A stretch of DNA of 64,000 nucleotides from Streptomyces sp. NBC_00525 (GTDB taxonomy: Bacteria; Actinomycetota; Actinomycetes; Streptomycetales; Streptomycetaceae), in contig NZ_CP107834.1 of assembly GCF_036346595.1 (NCBI RefSeq), positions 1 to 64,000 of the forward strand, in the 5' to 3' direction. Under the pieces are notes generated by a model, which saw only the letters and a list, made by a program, of their open reading frames with translations, was not told the origin of the DNA and ran no database searches. Both the position numbers and the translations under genes were made by a program. Shown here one piece after another: positions 17,485 to 26,019 of this stretch; position 1 is the first letter of the stretch, and every line of letters starts with the position of its first letter.

Positions 17485-18614
17485 GCGGACTCCCGTAGTT
17501 GGGTGTGAACGGCGTGGGCGTGCTGCAGTGCGGCGGCCAGGTCGCTCTGGTCGGGGGAGGGTTCGCGGGTGCCGTCGGACAGGCGCAGAGCGGTGGTGAT
17601 GTGGTCGATGCCGCCGAGGTCGTCGCGGACGGCGGTGCCCAGGACGTCGATGGAGCCTTCTTCGCGGGCCTCGCTGCGGCACACGTAGGCAAGGTCGCAG
17701 AAGTGGCGGCAGGTGGGGGTGTAGCGGGCTGCGGTGCTCTGCAGGGCTTCCGCGAGTGCTTTGGGGTCGCGGGTGGGCCGGTTGTCCTGGTCGGGGGCGA
17801 GGTCGAACGTGATGTGGGGCGGCAGCGTGTCCAGGAGGGGTTCGATGCGGGTGAGCCGGCTCAGCTGGCGGGTGAGGGAGGCGACTTTCTTGCGGGCGTC
17901 GACCACACTGGCGGTGGCGCGGCGGCTGAAGTTGCGGGGCATGACGAGGATGACGTCGTCGGAGACCTTGTTCTGGTCGATGCCCTCACTGTCCAGCAGT
18001 TCTCGCAGGGCGAGGATGTAGGCGGCGGCCTGGGTGACGGCTGCGGCTACTTTGGCCGGGTCGGCTTGGCCGTCGACGACGGCGAAGGACTTGATCTCGA
18101 CGATGTGAAAGACGCCGTCGACCTGGAAGGCGACGACGTCGGGTTCGAGGTAGACGGGGTTGCCTGCGACGGTCAGCTGCAGGATGGGATGGTCCAGCAG
18201 CGTGCGGGCCGGGCTGGTGGAGCGGACGGCTTCCAGGATGGCGGTGCGGGTGTAGGCGTGGCGGACCTGCAGGGAGGCGTCCTGGGTGCCGACGTTGGCG
18301 AGGTCGGTGTGGGCGGCCTCGGGCAGCGGCAGGCCGAGGATTTCGCGCAGCAGGCGAAGGAGTTCGGCGCCGCCGTCGGCTTTTACCTGCTGCTCGAAGA
18401 CGGCCCCGCTCCTGAGGGCGAGAGCGGATTTGGCGAGTGGGCGGGGCTTTCCCAGGTGGACGGCGATGGCGTCCTTGTCGACGCCGGCGGCGTCCAACAG
18501 GGCCCGGCGGGTGCAGCCGGGATTGGTGGTCAGGGCCGCGAGGGTGCGGGCGTCGTGTCCTTTGGCGAGGACGGGGCCGCGCAGCGCGTCGAGCCGGTCG
18601 TTGAGCAGACTCAC
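17481..18614 (-). CDS. RecB/Cas4/AddB-like PD-(D/E)XK nuclease with probable Fe-S cluster
   Basis: This is an intact 377-residue protein. The nuclease core reads LEPDVVAFQVDGVFHIVEIK: Asp159, Glu173 and Lys175 form the PD-(D/E)XK site, preceded by a G-x3-E helix (Gly70, Glu74). Gln195-Ala-Ala-Ala-Tyr199 is the Q-x3-Y motif of RecB-family exonucleases. One Cys upstream (Cys34) and three near the C-terminus (Cys302-x3-Cys306-x5-Cys312) reproduce the split four-Cys 4Fe-4S staple of AddB, Cas4 and Dna2, which locks the nuclease on DNA ends. It is followed by the unknown protein and the SF1 helicase with four-base overlaps. Expected activity is cutting single-stranded DNA at ends; this is known for the family, not shown here. 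Confidence 0.85.
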   Translation of the reverse strand: MSLLNDRLDALRGPVLAKGHDARTLAALTTNPGCTRRALLDAAGVDKDAIAVHLGKPRPLAKSALALRSGAVFEQQVKADGGAELLRLLREILGLPLPEAAHTDLANVGTQDASLQVRHAYTRTAILEAVRSTSPARTLLDHPILQLTVAGNPVYLEPDVVAFQVDGVFHIVEIKSFAVVDGQADPAKVAAAVTQAAAYILALRELLDSEGIDQNKVSDDVILVMPRNFSRRATASVVDARKKVASLTRQLSRLTRIEPLLDTLPPHITFDLAPDQDNRPTRDPKALAEALQSTAARYTPTCRHFCDLAYVCRSEAREEGSIDVLGTAVRDDLGGIDHITTALRLSDGTREPSPDQSDLAAALQHAHAVHTQLRESA

Positions 18615-18645
18615 GAAGCTTCCTTGCGGGTCGGGTCAAAGGTGG

Positions 18646-19506
18646 TCAGGGAACGGAGCGCAGCCGGCGGGCGGACTGGAATGAGCCGCCGAACAGCAGT
18701 CCTGCGTCGTCGAGTTGATAGCGGGCGCGCTGGGCCGCCTCGGTGCGGGTCGTGGTGTCGGTGTCGGTGTGCAGGGCGAGTTCGTCCTGGGCGGCGCGGC
18801 GCAGCAGCGGCAGGTCGATGGGCGGGCCGACGGTGGTGCGTTGCTGTATGGGGGGCTGGGCGCCGGGGATGTTCTGGGCGTAGCGGGTGAGGAGTTGGCG
18901 GGCGGCCAGCGGCAAGGTGTCGGTGTCAAGGCGTTCGGCGGCGTCGGCGATGTTCAGGGCGCTGGTGAGGAAGTGGACGCGTGCGCTGAGGGGGCCGACG
19001 ATGCGCTGCTCCAGGGGCCAGGTGCTGACGGTGAGCAGGCCGCGGGCGGGTGAGAGCAGGTCCGAGGTGAGGGCTGGGCACAGGTAGTAGGGGCGGGCGC
19101 CGGGGGCGGAGCGGTAGGAGCGTTCCTCGTCGCGGCGCAGGCTGGTCAGCCGTGAGGGGGCCAAAGCGCCGGCGAAGAAGGCTTCATGGACGGTGCTGAT
19201 CAGTTTGGGAGCGGCGGGCACCGCGAGGAGGGTCAGGACCTGGTGGACCTGTTCGCGGGCGGGTAGCGGGGTTACCGGCTCCGCCGGTGTGCTGTGCGCG
19301 GGGGTGCCGCGTGATGTTTCTTCGCGAGCGGCTGTCTCTTCGGTGTCCTCGGCCTGTTCGAACAGGGCGTCCCAGGCGCGCTGGGCGCGGCGTAGGTCGT
19401 CGCGGAGCTGTTTGACCTGGCCGTTGTCACGGGCCAGTTGGGCGCGCCGCATGGCCTGCTGCAGCTGTTGCATGCGTTGTTCGAGTGCGTCCAGATGCTC
19501 GTGCAT
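18646..19506 (-). CDS. Coiled-coil protein, first gene of helicase-nuclease operon
   Basis: This is an intact 286-residue protein. Residues 1-55 (LDALEQRMQQLQQAMRRAQL, then DDLRRAQRAWDALFEQAE) form a coiled coil. The rest is a mixed domain with HQVLTLLAVPAAPKLISTVH and SLRRDEERSYRSAPGARPYY, perhaps an interaction domain. No catalytic motif is visible. It is the promoter-proximal gene, 31 bases before the nuclease gene and 133 bases from the divergent sbcD gene. A scaffold or sensor role is a guess from its place and coiled coil. Confidence 0.72.
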   Translation of the reverse strand: MHEHLDALEQRMQQLQQAMRRAQLARDNGQVKQLRDDLRRAQRAWDALFEQAEDTEETAAREETSRGTPAHSTPAEPVTPLPAREQVHQVLTLLAVPAAPKLISTVHEAFFAGALAPSRLTSLRRDEERSYRSAPGARPYYLCPALTSDLLSPARGLLTVSTWPLEQRIVGPLSARVHFLTSALNIADAAERLDTDTLPLAARQLLTRYAQNIPGAQPPIQQRTTVGPPIDLPLLRRAAQDELALHTDTDTTTRTEAAQRARYQLDDAGLLFGGSFQSARRLRSVP

Positions 19507-19639
19507 GGCAGCACCCTACCGCATTCCAGCGTTTTCCAGTTTTCTCCTGTAATTGCTGTTGTAGAGTCGTCGGCACTTCGCCGACTGCCTCTGCCGCAGG
19601 GGCGTCGGGCAGTCCTATCTGCGCTGAGGAGAGCCGTTC
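19507..19639. promoter_or_regulatory. Divergent promoter region between two operons
   Basis: These 133 bases separate the leftward helicase-nuclease operon from the rightward sbcD gene. An A/T-rich core at about 19528-19570 (TTTTCCAGTTTTCTCCTGTA) stands out from the GC-rich surroundings and fits promoter elements. GAGGAGAG lies 7-14 bases before sbcD. A shared control point for both operons is plausible; no clear operator palindrome was seen. Confidence 0.45.
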
Positions 19640-20923
19640 ATGAAAGCCCTGCACACATCCGACTGGCATCTGGGCCGAACCCTGCAACGACGCTCCCGTG
19701 ACGAGGAGTTCGACGCCGTCCTGGCCGAGATCACCGCTATCGCCGAGGCGGCGCAGCCTGATCTCATCGTGCACAGCGGCGACCTGTTCGACTCCTACCG
19801 GCCCGCCCACAAGGACGTCCTGCGCGCCCTGCGCTGCCTGAACGCCTTCGCCCGCATCGCGCCCACCGTCGTCCTGGGCGGCAACCACGACTCCCCCGAG
19901 CTGTTCGACCTGCTCAACTACGTATGCGCTCTGCGGCCGGACACCGACCAGCACCGCCTGCGTTTCGTCCACAGCCGCGGCGACACAGATCCCGGCACCG
20001 TGCTCGACTTCGACAGCCGTGACGGATGTCAGCGCATCCGCCTGGCCGCCCTGCCGTACGTGCACCCCAACCGCTACCTGCACCTCTTCCCCGGATTCGG
20101 TACCACCGCGGGCGCCTACGCGACCGGCCTGCGCGAGCTGCAGGAGGGTCTCCTGGCCCGGCTGCACGACGGCTACGACCCCGAACGGGACGTGCTGCTG
20201 TTCACCACCCACCAGTACGTGACCAGCGCCATTCCCTCCCGGAGCGAGCGGATGTGGGAGGTGCGCGAGCCCTACGCCACCGACGCCGACGCCCTGCCGC
20301 AGGTCGCCTACTGCGCCCTGGGGCACGTCCACAAACCTCAGCCCGTCGGCACCGGGCGGCCGGCCCGCTATGCCGGAAGCCCTTTGCAGATGGACTTCGG
20401 CGAGAGCGAGGAGACCAAGAGCGTCACCGTCGTCGAGGCAGGACCGGGCCGACGCACTCTGGTCACCCCGCACACGCTGCACTCGGGACGGCGTCTGGCC
20501 CGGTTCCACGGCACCCTGGAGGAACTGGGCGCCGATGCGGCCCAGTACAGCGGCGCCTACCTCAAGGCGGTCATCCGCAGCGACGAACCCATCGCCCGGC
20601 TCGGAGACAGGGTCACCGAGCTGGTGCCGCATGCCATCGTCGTGGACGTCGAGGAAGACTGCGCGGCCACCCGGGCCAACGCCCTGACCGGCATCGACGC
20701 CGCCGATGACAGCCGGCTCGACATCACCGCGGCCTTCAGTGCCTACCTCGCGGAGGCCGGCACTCCCGGACAGAACGCCGACGAGGTGGTAGCCGCTTTC
20801 GCCGACCTGCTGAACGCACCTGATGCAACGCCACCCTCCTCCCCCGCCGAGCATCTGCTCGCCGAGGCCATCGCCACCCCCTGGACCAACGCCGCTCACG
20901 GCCGAACGGAGACGGCATCATGA
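19640..20923 (+). CDS. sbcD: SbcD, nuclease subunit of SbcCD
   Basis: This is a 427-residue metallophosphoesterase of SbcD/Mre11 type. The metal ligands are all present: Asp8 and His10 (TSDWHLG), Asp48 (HSGDLFD), Asn82-His83 (GGNHDS), and GHVHKP near 228-233. SbcD with SbcC forms an ATP-dependent exo/endonuclease that opens hairpins, trims blocked DNA ends and cleaves cruciforms. Its stop overlaps the sbcC start (ATGA at 20920-20923), so the subunits are coupled. GAGGAGAG lies just before ATG 19640. It is somewhat longer than housekeeping SbcD (about 390-400 residues), with an Ala/Pro-rich end. Its place in this island suggests an accessory copy. Confidence 0.93.
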   Translation: MKALHTSDWHLGRTLQRRSRDEEFDAVLAEITAIAEAAQPDLIVHSGDLFDSYRPAHKDVLRALRCLNAFARIAPTVVLGGNHDSPELFDLLNYVCALRPDTDQHRLRFVHSRGDTDPGTVLDFDSRDGCQRIRLAALPYVHPNRYLHLFPGFGTTAGAYATGLRELQEGLLARLHDGYDPERDVLLFTTHQYVTSAIPSRSERMWEVREPYATDADALPQVAYCALGHVHKPQPVGTGRPARYAGSPLQMDFGESEETKSVTVVEAGPGRRTLVTPHTLHSGRRLARFHGTLEELGADAAQYSGAYLKAVIRSDEPIARLGDRVTELVPHAIVVDVEEDCAATRANALTGIDAADDSRLDITAAFSAYLAEAGTPGQNADEVVAAFADLLNAPDATPPSSPAEHLLAEAIATPWTNAAHGRTETAS

Positions 20924-23900
20924 AGATCGTCCGCCTGACCTTCTCGGGAGTCCGCAGCTACCCGGACACCTGCACGATCGACTTCACCGGCAAGACGCTC
21001 ATCGGCATCCTCGGCGACACCGGCGCGGGCAAGACCAGCATCCTCGAGGCCATCACCGCCGCCCTGTACGGCAGATGCTCCTGGACCGACCGCGTGGCCC
21101 AGCTCCGCTCCGACCGCTGCGCGGCCATGATGGTGGAGTTGGAGTTCTCGGTGGAGGGCCAGCACTGGACGGTGTACCGCGTCTTTCACGAATCCCGTCC
21201 CACGCAAGCACGTCTGACAGGTCCGGACGGCAAGCGCACCGATGGAGTGCGCCCCGTGGACGATGCGATCAGGAATCTCATCGGGATCGACTACGTCACC
21301 TTCAAGTCCTCCGTCCTGGTGCCGCAGGGCCGCTTCGGAGACCTGCTCAACGCCGGCGACGCCGACCGCACCCGCATCCTGAAGTCTCTCTTCGGTGTCG
21401 ACGAACTGCAGCGCGTTCGTCAGCTCGCCACTGAGTCGGCCGGCCGTCTCAAGGACCTCATCAGCCAGGCCCGGCGCGACGACGCCCGGCTTCACGACGA
21501 TCCTCGCGCGGAAGCAGAGGCGGCACGGGAACGCCACGACGCGGCTCACGCCGGCGCCGCGGACCTCAGTGGCCGGCTGACCGAGCTGCGCCGACTGCAG
21601 ACCTCGACGGCACAGGCCCAGCAGCACGCGCGCCGAAGCGCGGATGCCGCCAAGGTGCTCACCGAGCGCAGCATCACGACCTCCGACAGCATCACCGCCT
21701 CCGTCCGGCAGGCCCAGGGCGAGATCCAGCAGCTGCAGCGGGTCAACAACGATGCCGAAAGCACCGCCCAAGCCGATCTCGAGGCCGTCACCGCCGAGCG
21801 GGCAGCTGCAGCCACGGCAGGTCTGGCGCCCGACGCCCTGGCAGCGGCCTCCCAGGTCCTCAAGGACGCGCCCGGCCGCATCAGCACCCTCACCGACGGG
21901 GAAACAGCGCATGCCCAGCTTCTGACCGAGCTCGAGAGGGAAGAGGAAGACCTGGCCACACGTGCCGGCGAACTGGAGGAGGCCGGGCAGAGCGTCGAGG
22001 AGACGCGCGGGCAGCTGCAGGGCGCCGAGGAAGAAGCCGCCGATGCAGCCGATGCACTGCAGGCACTGACAGCCTCCGTCCGGCGCGCCGGTGAAGCAGC
22101 GAGCGCACTCGCCCAGCAGCGTGCCGCCCAGGCTCTCACGCACGGCAAACTGGCCGCCCTGCTACAGGCGCCTCCCTCCAGCGACCTGCACGCGGCCCGG
22201 GCCGCCACGCAGCACGCGCAGGACACGCTGGACGGCATCCGGCGCCAGGAAGCGGCACACACGGCGGGCGACGGCCTGGCCGCCGGCGACGGCTGCCCCG
22301 TGTGCATCAGGACCCTGCCCGACGACTACCAGCCGCCGCAGCCGCACAACGCCGAGGCCCTTGCTCTTGCCAAGGACACGGCGGACAAGGCCCTGGCCTC
22401 ACTGGCCCGCGCCGAACGCGAGCACACCCTGCACGCGCACGAGGTCGGGCAGCTTCAGGCAGCCCAGGACGGACATCACCGCCAAGTGCAGGAAGCCACG
22501 CGCGTGCTGGAGGACCAGACGCCCCTCGTACGGCAGCGGGCCCGGGAATTCGCCGTTCGCAGCGCCCATGCCTGCCCCGACGTCTACGCGAAAGAGCTGG
22601 AAAGCGCCGCCGCGGCCGCCCTGGCCCACATGGCCGCATCTCCGCCACCGGCCGTTGCCGAGCAGGAGGCCCTCGGCGACGAACTCCTCCGCGACGCCCG
22701 CGACCGCCTCGCGCAACTGCAGGAGACAGTCGCCTCCGGCAGAAAAAAGCTGACTCAGGAGGAAACGGCGGCAGAGGTGGCGCGCGCTTCTCTGCAGACG
22801 GCCTCGCTCGCCGCGAAGAAGCGGCGCACGCAGGCATCCCGGACCACCGAGCGGCTTCAAGACGAGCAGCGCAGCCTGCTGGCGAGCCTGTCTGCACTGC
22901 CCGAGCTCGCACGAGGACGCCTGCCCCAGCAGCCTGCCCTCCCCCACCCCGACCACCTGGAAGCCGCTGCCCGGGCCGTTCGGCACGAGCAGAACCATCA
23001 GCACGAGCTCGCCCAGCGGCAGGAGCAACTGAGCGGTCTCGTGCATTCGCTGAAGATCGAGCGGGGCGAACTGGTCGAACGCCTGCAGCGGGAGGTGACC
23101 CGGCCTCTGCACGAGCTGGGGGCTCAGCTGCAGCGATGGGCGGACAGCGCTCTCGACGCGACCGCGCTGGTTGAGGAGGCCCGACGCCCCGTGCTGCCCT
23201 TGCCGCCCGGGACGGACGACCCCGCGGCCATGGAGGACTACGCCGCCGGCCTGGAGAGCGCCAGCGCCCTCCTGCTCGCCGCCCTGGACGAGCACGGCAC
23301 CGCAGCACGCGCAGCCCTGGCAGAGCTGACCACGCAGCTGCACGCGCACGCCGAAGTGCTGGCCGCCGCCTACCCCGGCAGCACCGTACTGCAGATGAAC
23401 CCCGAAACAGATCCGCTGGAGCCCACCCTCCTGGACAGCCTGAGCAGCTACGCCGGCACCCTGCGCAATGAGGCCGCGCGTGCCCTGCAGGAGGAGGAGC
23501 GGGCCCTGTCACAGATTCCGCACAAGGACCGGCTGAGGGCAGCCATCAGCGCCGGGGAGCGCCAGCTGGCCGCCTGGCAAGCGGTGAGCGCCCACCTGAC
23601 GGACGGGAAATTCCTCGGCCATCTCACCGACCTGCGCACCCGCGCTCTGCTCGCCCACGGCAGCGAACTGCTGCGACAGCTCTCCGGCGGACGGCTGGGC
23701 TTCGCCGCCGACTTCGACATTGTCAACCTCTCCAGCCACGCCCGCCGCAGCTCGCGCACCCTCTCCGGCGGAGAGACCTTCCAGGCCTCACTCGCTCTGT
23801 CCCTCGCGCTGATGGAGATGCACGGCCGCAGCGGCACCCGTCTGGAGAGTCTCTTCCTCGACGAGGGCTTCGGCACCCTGGACGCCGCCCGTCTCGACGG

Positions 23901-24102
23901 TGCCCTGCAGGTCCTGCGCACCCATGTCGGAGCCGACAAACTGCTGGCCGTCATCAGCCACCTGCGCCCGGTCGCCGAGACCGTGAACGACGTGCTGTGG
24001 GTCGAAAAGGACCACCGCGGCTCGAGGGCCCACTGGCTGAGCGCCGCGGAACGCGACACTTTCATCCGCGAGAACCTCCACAACCTGGCGGATCTGACAT
24101 GA
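20920..24102 (+). CDS. sbcC: SbcC, SMC-like ATPase subunit of SbcCD
   Basis: This is an intact 1060-residue Rad50-like protein. Walker A is GDTGAGKTS (32-40), and the C-terminal head has LSGGETFQ (about 948) and FLDEGFGTLD (Walker B and D-loop, about 978). Long coiled coils run between, with the zinc hook Cys459-Pro-Val-Cys462 at the tip. ATP binding closes the heads and controls SbcD nuclease access; the hook joins two complexes. It overlaps sbcD by four bases. All motifs are intact, so it should be active. Housekeeping sbcC in related genomes also has about this length. Confidence 0.94.
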   Translation: MKIVRLTFSGVRSYPDTCTIDFTGKTLIGILGDTGAGKTSILEAITAALYGRCSWTDRVAQLRSDRCAAMMVELEFSVEGQHWTVYRVFHESRPTQARLTGPDGKRTDGVRPVDDAIRNLIGIDYVTFKSSVLVPQGRFGDLLNAGDADRTRILKSLFGVDELQRVRQLATESAGRLKDLISQARRDDARLHDDPRAEAEAARERHDAAHAGAADLSGRLTELRRLQTSTAQAQQHARRSADAAKVLTERSITTSDSITASVRQAQGEIQQLQRVNNDAESTAQADLEAVTAERAAAATAGLAPDALAAASQVLKDAPGRISTLTDGETAHAQLLTELEREEEDLATRAGELEEAGQSVEETRGQLQGAEEEAADAADALQALTASVRRAGEAASALAQQRAAQALTHGKLAALLQAPPSSDLHAARAATQHAQDTLDGIRRQEAAHTAGDGLAAGDGCPVCIRTLPDDYQPPQPHNAEALALAKDTADKALASLARAEREHTLHAHEVGQLQAAQDGHHRQVQEATRVLEDQTPLVRQRAREFAVRSAHACPDVYAKELESAAAAALAHMAASPPPAVAEQEALGDELLRDARDRLAQLQETVASGRKKLTQEETAAEVARASLQTASLAAKKRRTQASRTTERLQDEQRSLLASLSALPELARGRLPQQPALPHPDHLEAAARAVRHEQNHQHELAQRQEQLSGLVHSLKIERGELVERLQREVTRPLHELGAQLQRWADSALDATALVEEARRPVLPLPPGTDDPAAMEDYAAGLESASALLLAALDEHGTAARAALAELTTQLHAHAEVLAAAYPGSTVLQMNPETDPLEPTLLDSLSSYAGTLRNEAARALQEEERALSQIPHKDRLRAAISAGERQLAAWQAVSAHLTDGKFLGHLTDLRTRALLAHGSELLRQLSGGRLGFAADFDIVNLSSHARRSSRTLSGGETFQASLALSLALMEMHGRSGTRLESLFLDEGFGTLDAARLDGALQVLRTHVGADKLLAVISHLRPVAETVNDVLWVEKDHRGSRAHWLSAAERDTFIRENLHNLADLT

Positions 24103-24284
24103 CACCAACCGTCCACCACGGCAGGTCCATCCCCCGCGGCAGAGGTGCTCGCCTCGTCTCTCGCCGCCGGAGGCGTCACGCAGGGCTGGCGCGCTCGTTA
24201 CACACCGTGCACGATGCAGGTGCGTATACCGGAGGGAAGCCCTGCGACCAGGCCGGATCAAGGTTGTGCAGCCGCGATCAATTC

Positions 24285-24301
24285 GTTGCGATTTTCGCAA
24301 C
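24285..24301 (+). promoter_or_regulatory. Operator palindrome overlapping a probable leaderless promoter
   Basis: GTTGCGA-TTT-TCGCAAC is a perfect 7-bp inverted repeat. TTGCGA at 24286-24291 also serves as a possible -35 box, and TACGGT at 24309-24314 as a -10 box, 17 bases apart. Transcription would start at about the GTG codon at 24321, giving a leaderless mRNA. The palindrome would let the encoded XRE protein repress its own gene. The positions are seen; the function is inferred. Confidence 0.55.
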
Positions 24302-24320
24302 TCCTGATTACGGTGGTGTA

Positions 24321-25493
24321 GTGACTGAATCGTTGAATGCGCGAGTGCGCCGAGTACTCGAAAGCGCCGGCGAGAATCAGGGTGAGTTCGCGCGACGCCT
24401 CGGCATGTCCGCCGACAAACTGTCCAAATCACTCAACGGCACCCGCCGCTTCACGTCCCTGGAACTCGCGCTGATCGCCGAGCTGGGGCACACCACTGTC
24501 GACTGGCTGCTCAACGGAACCGTGCCGCACGAAGGACTGTCCTCCATGGCGGCGCGGACCAAGCCCTCCACCAGCGCGTCGTGCGAAGACGGCAGGGAGG
24601 AAGCCCTCCGCCACGCCGAGATGATCGACGCACTCGCAACCGCCGGCTACACCGTCTCCCGGCCCTCGCTGCCCAAGCCCCCGCAGAGCGGCAGTCTCCT
24701 GGAGCAGGGCACCCGCCTCGCCGAAGCAGCACAGGCAGTGATCGGCACAAGCCCGTGCGGCATGCCCGTGCGGGCACTCGCCGAACTGTGGGAGCAGAGA
24801 TTCGGACTGGTCGCGGCCGCCACCACGCTGCCCGACGGGCTCGACGGTCTGGCGTGGGACAGCGGAACATTCCGGCTCATCCTCGTCGGCCGCACAGATG
24901 GGTGGACGCGTCAGCGCTTCACACTCGCCCACGAGCTCGGCCATATCCTCGCCGGCGACGCCGCCGACAAGCCCCTCGCCGAGCACATCGCTCCCAGCCT
25001 CGACCGGGGTCAAGCCGAGATCCGGGCCAACGCGTTCGCCGCCGAGCTGCTCATGCCGAGCAAGGAGCTCATGGCCCGTTCAGGCGACGCGGCCGTCACC
25101 GACCGCTCGGCGTTCCTGTCCCTGGCCTGGAACTTCCAGGTCTCCCCCAGCGCCATGGCGACCCGGCTGAGAACCCTGGGCATCATTACCGACGAACAGC
25201 GCCGCCAGTGGTCCGGCGCCACCACGCGCATCGCTGCAGATCACTGCGGCGATGCCGAAGGCCACATGCAGCACGCCCAGCAGGCCGGCGACGGCTGGTA
25301 CTCGGCGAGTCTGGCGAAACTGGCCATCGCCGCTTACGCCAAGGGCGACATCAGCATCCGGCCCGTGGCCGCGGTGACAGGCCTGCGCCCCGAACGACTC
25401 CTGGATCTCTTCCACCCCCAAGCCGGCCCCGAGGAAGCCCCCGTCCCTCCGCCCGTCGCGACAAGCTCACCAGAACTGGCCTTCCATCCTTGA
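24321..25493 (+). CDS. XRE-family regulator with ImmA/IrrE metallopeptidase domain
   Basis: This is a 390-residue protein from GTG 24321. Residues 1-70 hold an XRE helix-turn-helix (GEFARRLGMSADKLSKSLNG). A zinc peptidase domain follows with H-E-L-G-H (His204-Glu205-His208) in FTLAHELGHILAGD, and a downstream EIRANAFAAELLMP helix that supplies the third ligand, as in ImmA/IrrE (DUF955). The frame is open upstream to 23997, but this overlaps sbcC and the operator. In known pairs, ImmA-like proteases cut a repressor under stress; HTH-ImmA proteins also act as antitoxin-like regulators. The stop overlaps the TTG start of a PIN-like gene, so the two are coupled as a toxin-antitoxin-like pair. Confidence 0.88.
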   Translation: MTESLNARVRRVLESAGENQGEFARRLGMSADKLSKSLNGTRRFTSLELALIAELGHTTVDWLLNGTVPHEGLSSMAARTKPSTSASCEDGREEALRHAEMIDALATAGYTVSRPSLPKPPQSGSLLEQGTRLAEAAQAVIGTSPCGMPVRALAELWEQRFGLVAAATTLPDGLDGLAWDSGTFRLILVGRTDGWTRQRFTLAHELGHILAGDAADKPLAEHIAPSLDRGQAEIRANAFAAELLMPSKELMARSGDAAVTDRSAFLSLAWNFQVSPSAMATRLRTLGIITDEQRRQWSGATTRIAADHCGDAEGHMQHAQQAGDGWYSASLAKLAIAAYAKGDISIRPVAAVTGLRPERLLDLFHPQAGPEEAPVPPPVATSSPELAFHP

Positions 25494-25969
25494 CCCGATG
25501 GTGCTTTCCCGACAACACCGTGCTGTGCAATTTCGCCTCCATCGACCGCCTCGACCTGCTCAGAACCGTCCTGGACGGGCGCGGAAGACGGACCGAGGCC
25601 GTCGCGTACGAGGCCCGCTCCTCCGCCCTTGCTGCCCACCCGCGGCTCGCCGATGTGCTCCTGGAAGGCTGGCAGGACTTCAAGGAATCGATCTGGCTCA
25701 GCGACGACCGGGCCGCCTGCGACTTCGCCGAGCGTCAGGACATCACCACGTGGCGGACCAAGGACGTCATGGCGCACGGATGCAACAGGGGCGACATCTC
25801 ACCGCTGCAGGCGTTCGCCCTTCTGCAGCAGATTCGAAGCCAGGGCCGGTCTCTCGACGTGCCGCCCAGCACCTCAGATGAGGCCAGACACGGACACGGT
25901 CGGAAGCAGTCAGCTTTCGGCGACTATCAGTCATCCCGGCAGGTCACACGTGCCATGTTCCTAGGCTGA
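25490..25969 (+). CDS. PIN-like nuclease domain protein, partner of XRE-ImmA
   Basis: The frame is open from TTG 25490, which overlaps the XRE-ImmA stop as TTGA. The 159-residue product begins MTRWCFPDNTVLCNFASIDR. The F-P-D-N-T-V-L-x-N-F-A motif is the first acidic strand of PIN-like ribonucleases, and later acidic residues (WLSDDRAACDFAE, WRTKDVMAHG) match the other metal ligands. Homologous two-gene units of an XRE-ImmA protein and a PIN-like protein occur in actinobacteria, for example Rv2515c and Rv2514c in Mycobacterium tuberculosis as I recall. It is probably an RNase-type toxin held in check by the upstream protein. A TTG start is unusual but the coupling supports it. Confidence 0.72.
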   Translation: MTRWCFPDNTVLCNFASIDRLDLLRTVLDGRGRRTEAVAYEARSSALAAHPRLADVLLEGWQDFKESIWLSDDRAACDFAERQDITTWRTKDVMAHGCNRGDISPLQAFALLQQIRSQGRSLDVPPSTSDEARHGHGRKQSAFGDYQSSRQVTRAMFLG

Positions 25970-25997
25970 CCGGCAGGGCGCCTACCGCGCCCCGGTC
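25968..25997 (+). terminator. Stem-loop between PIN gene and Wadjet operon
   Basis: GACCGG 25968-25973 pairs with CCGGTC 25992-25997, and inside it GGCGC 25977-25981 pairs with GCGCC 25987-25991 around CTACC. It starts at the PIN gene stop and ends 22 bases before the JetA start. It may terminate the upstream unit or tune read-through into Wadjet. No promoter for JetA can be placed in the 22 bases left. Confidence 0.5.
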
Positions 25998-26019
25998 ACG
26001 GCGAAGGGGAGACGTCGCA

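Noticed and set aside
15976..17508. Long Gly/Val-rich plus-strand frame opposite the unknown operon protein
   Set aside because: Its composition (Gly, Val, Ala runs) is typical of an antisense shadow of a GC-rich gene; the minus strand has coupled genes with good starts.
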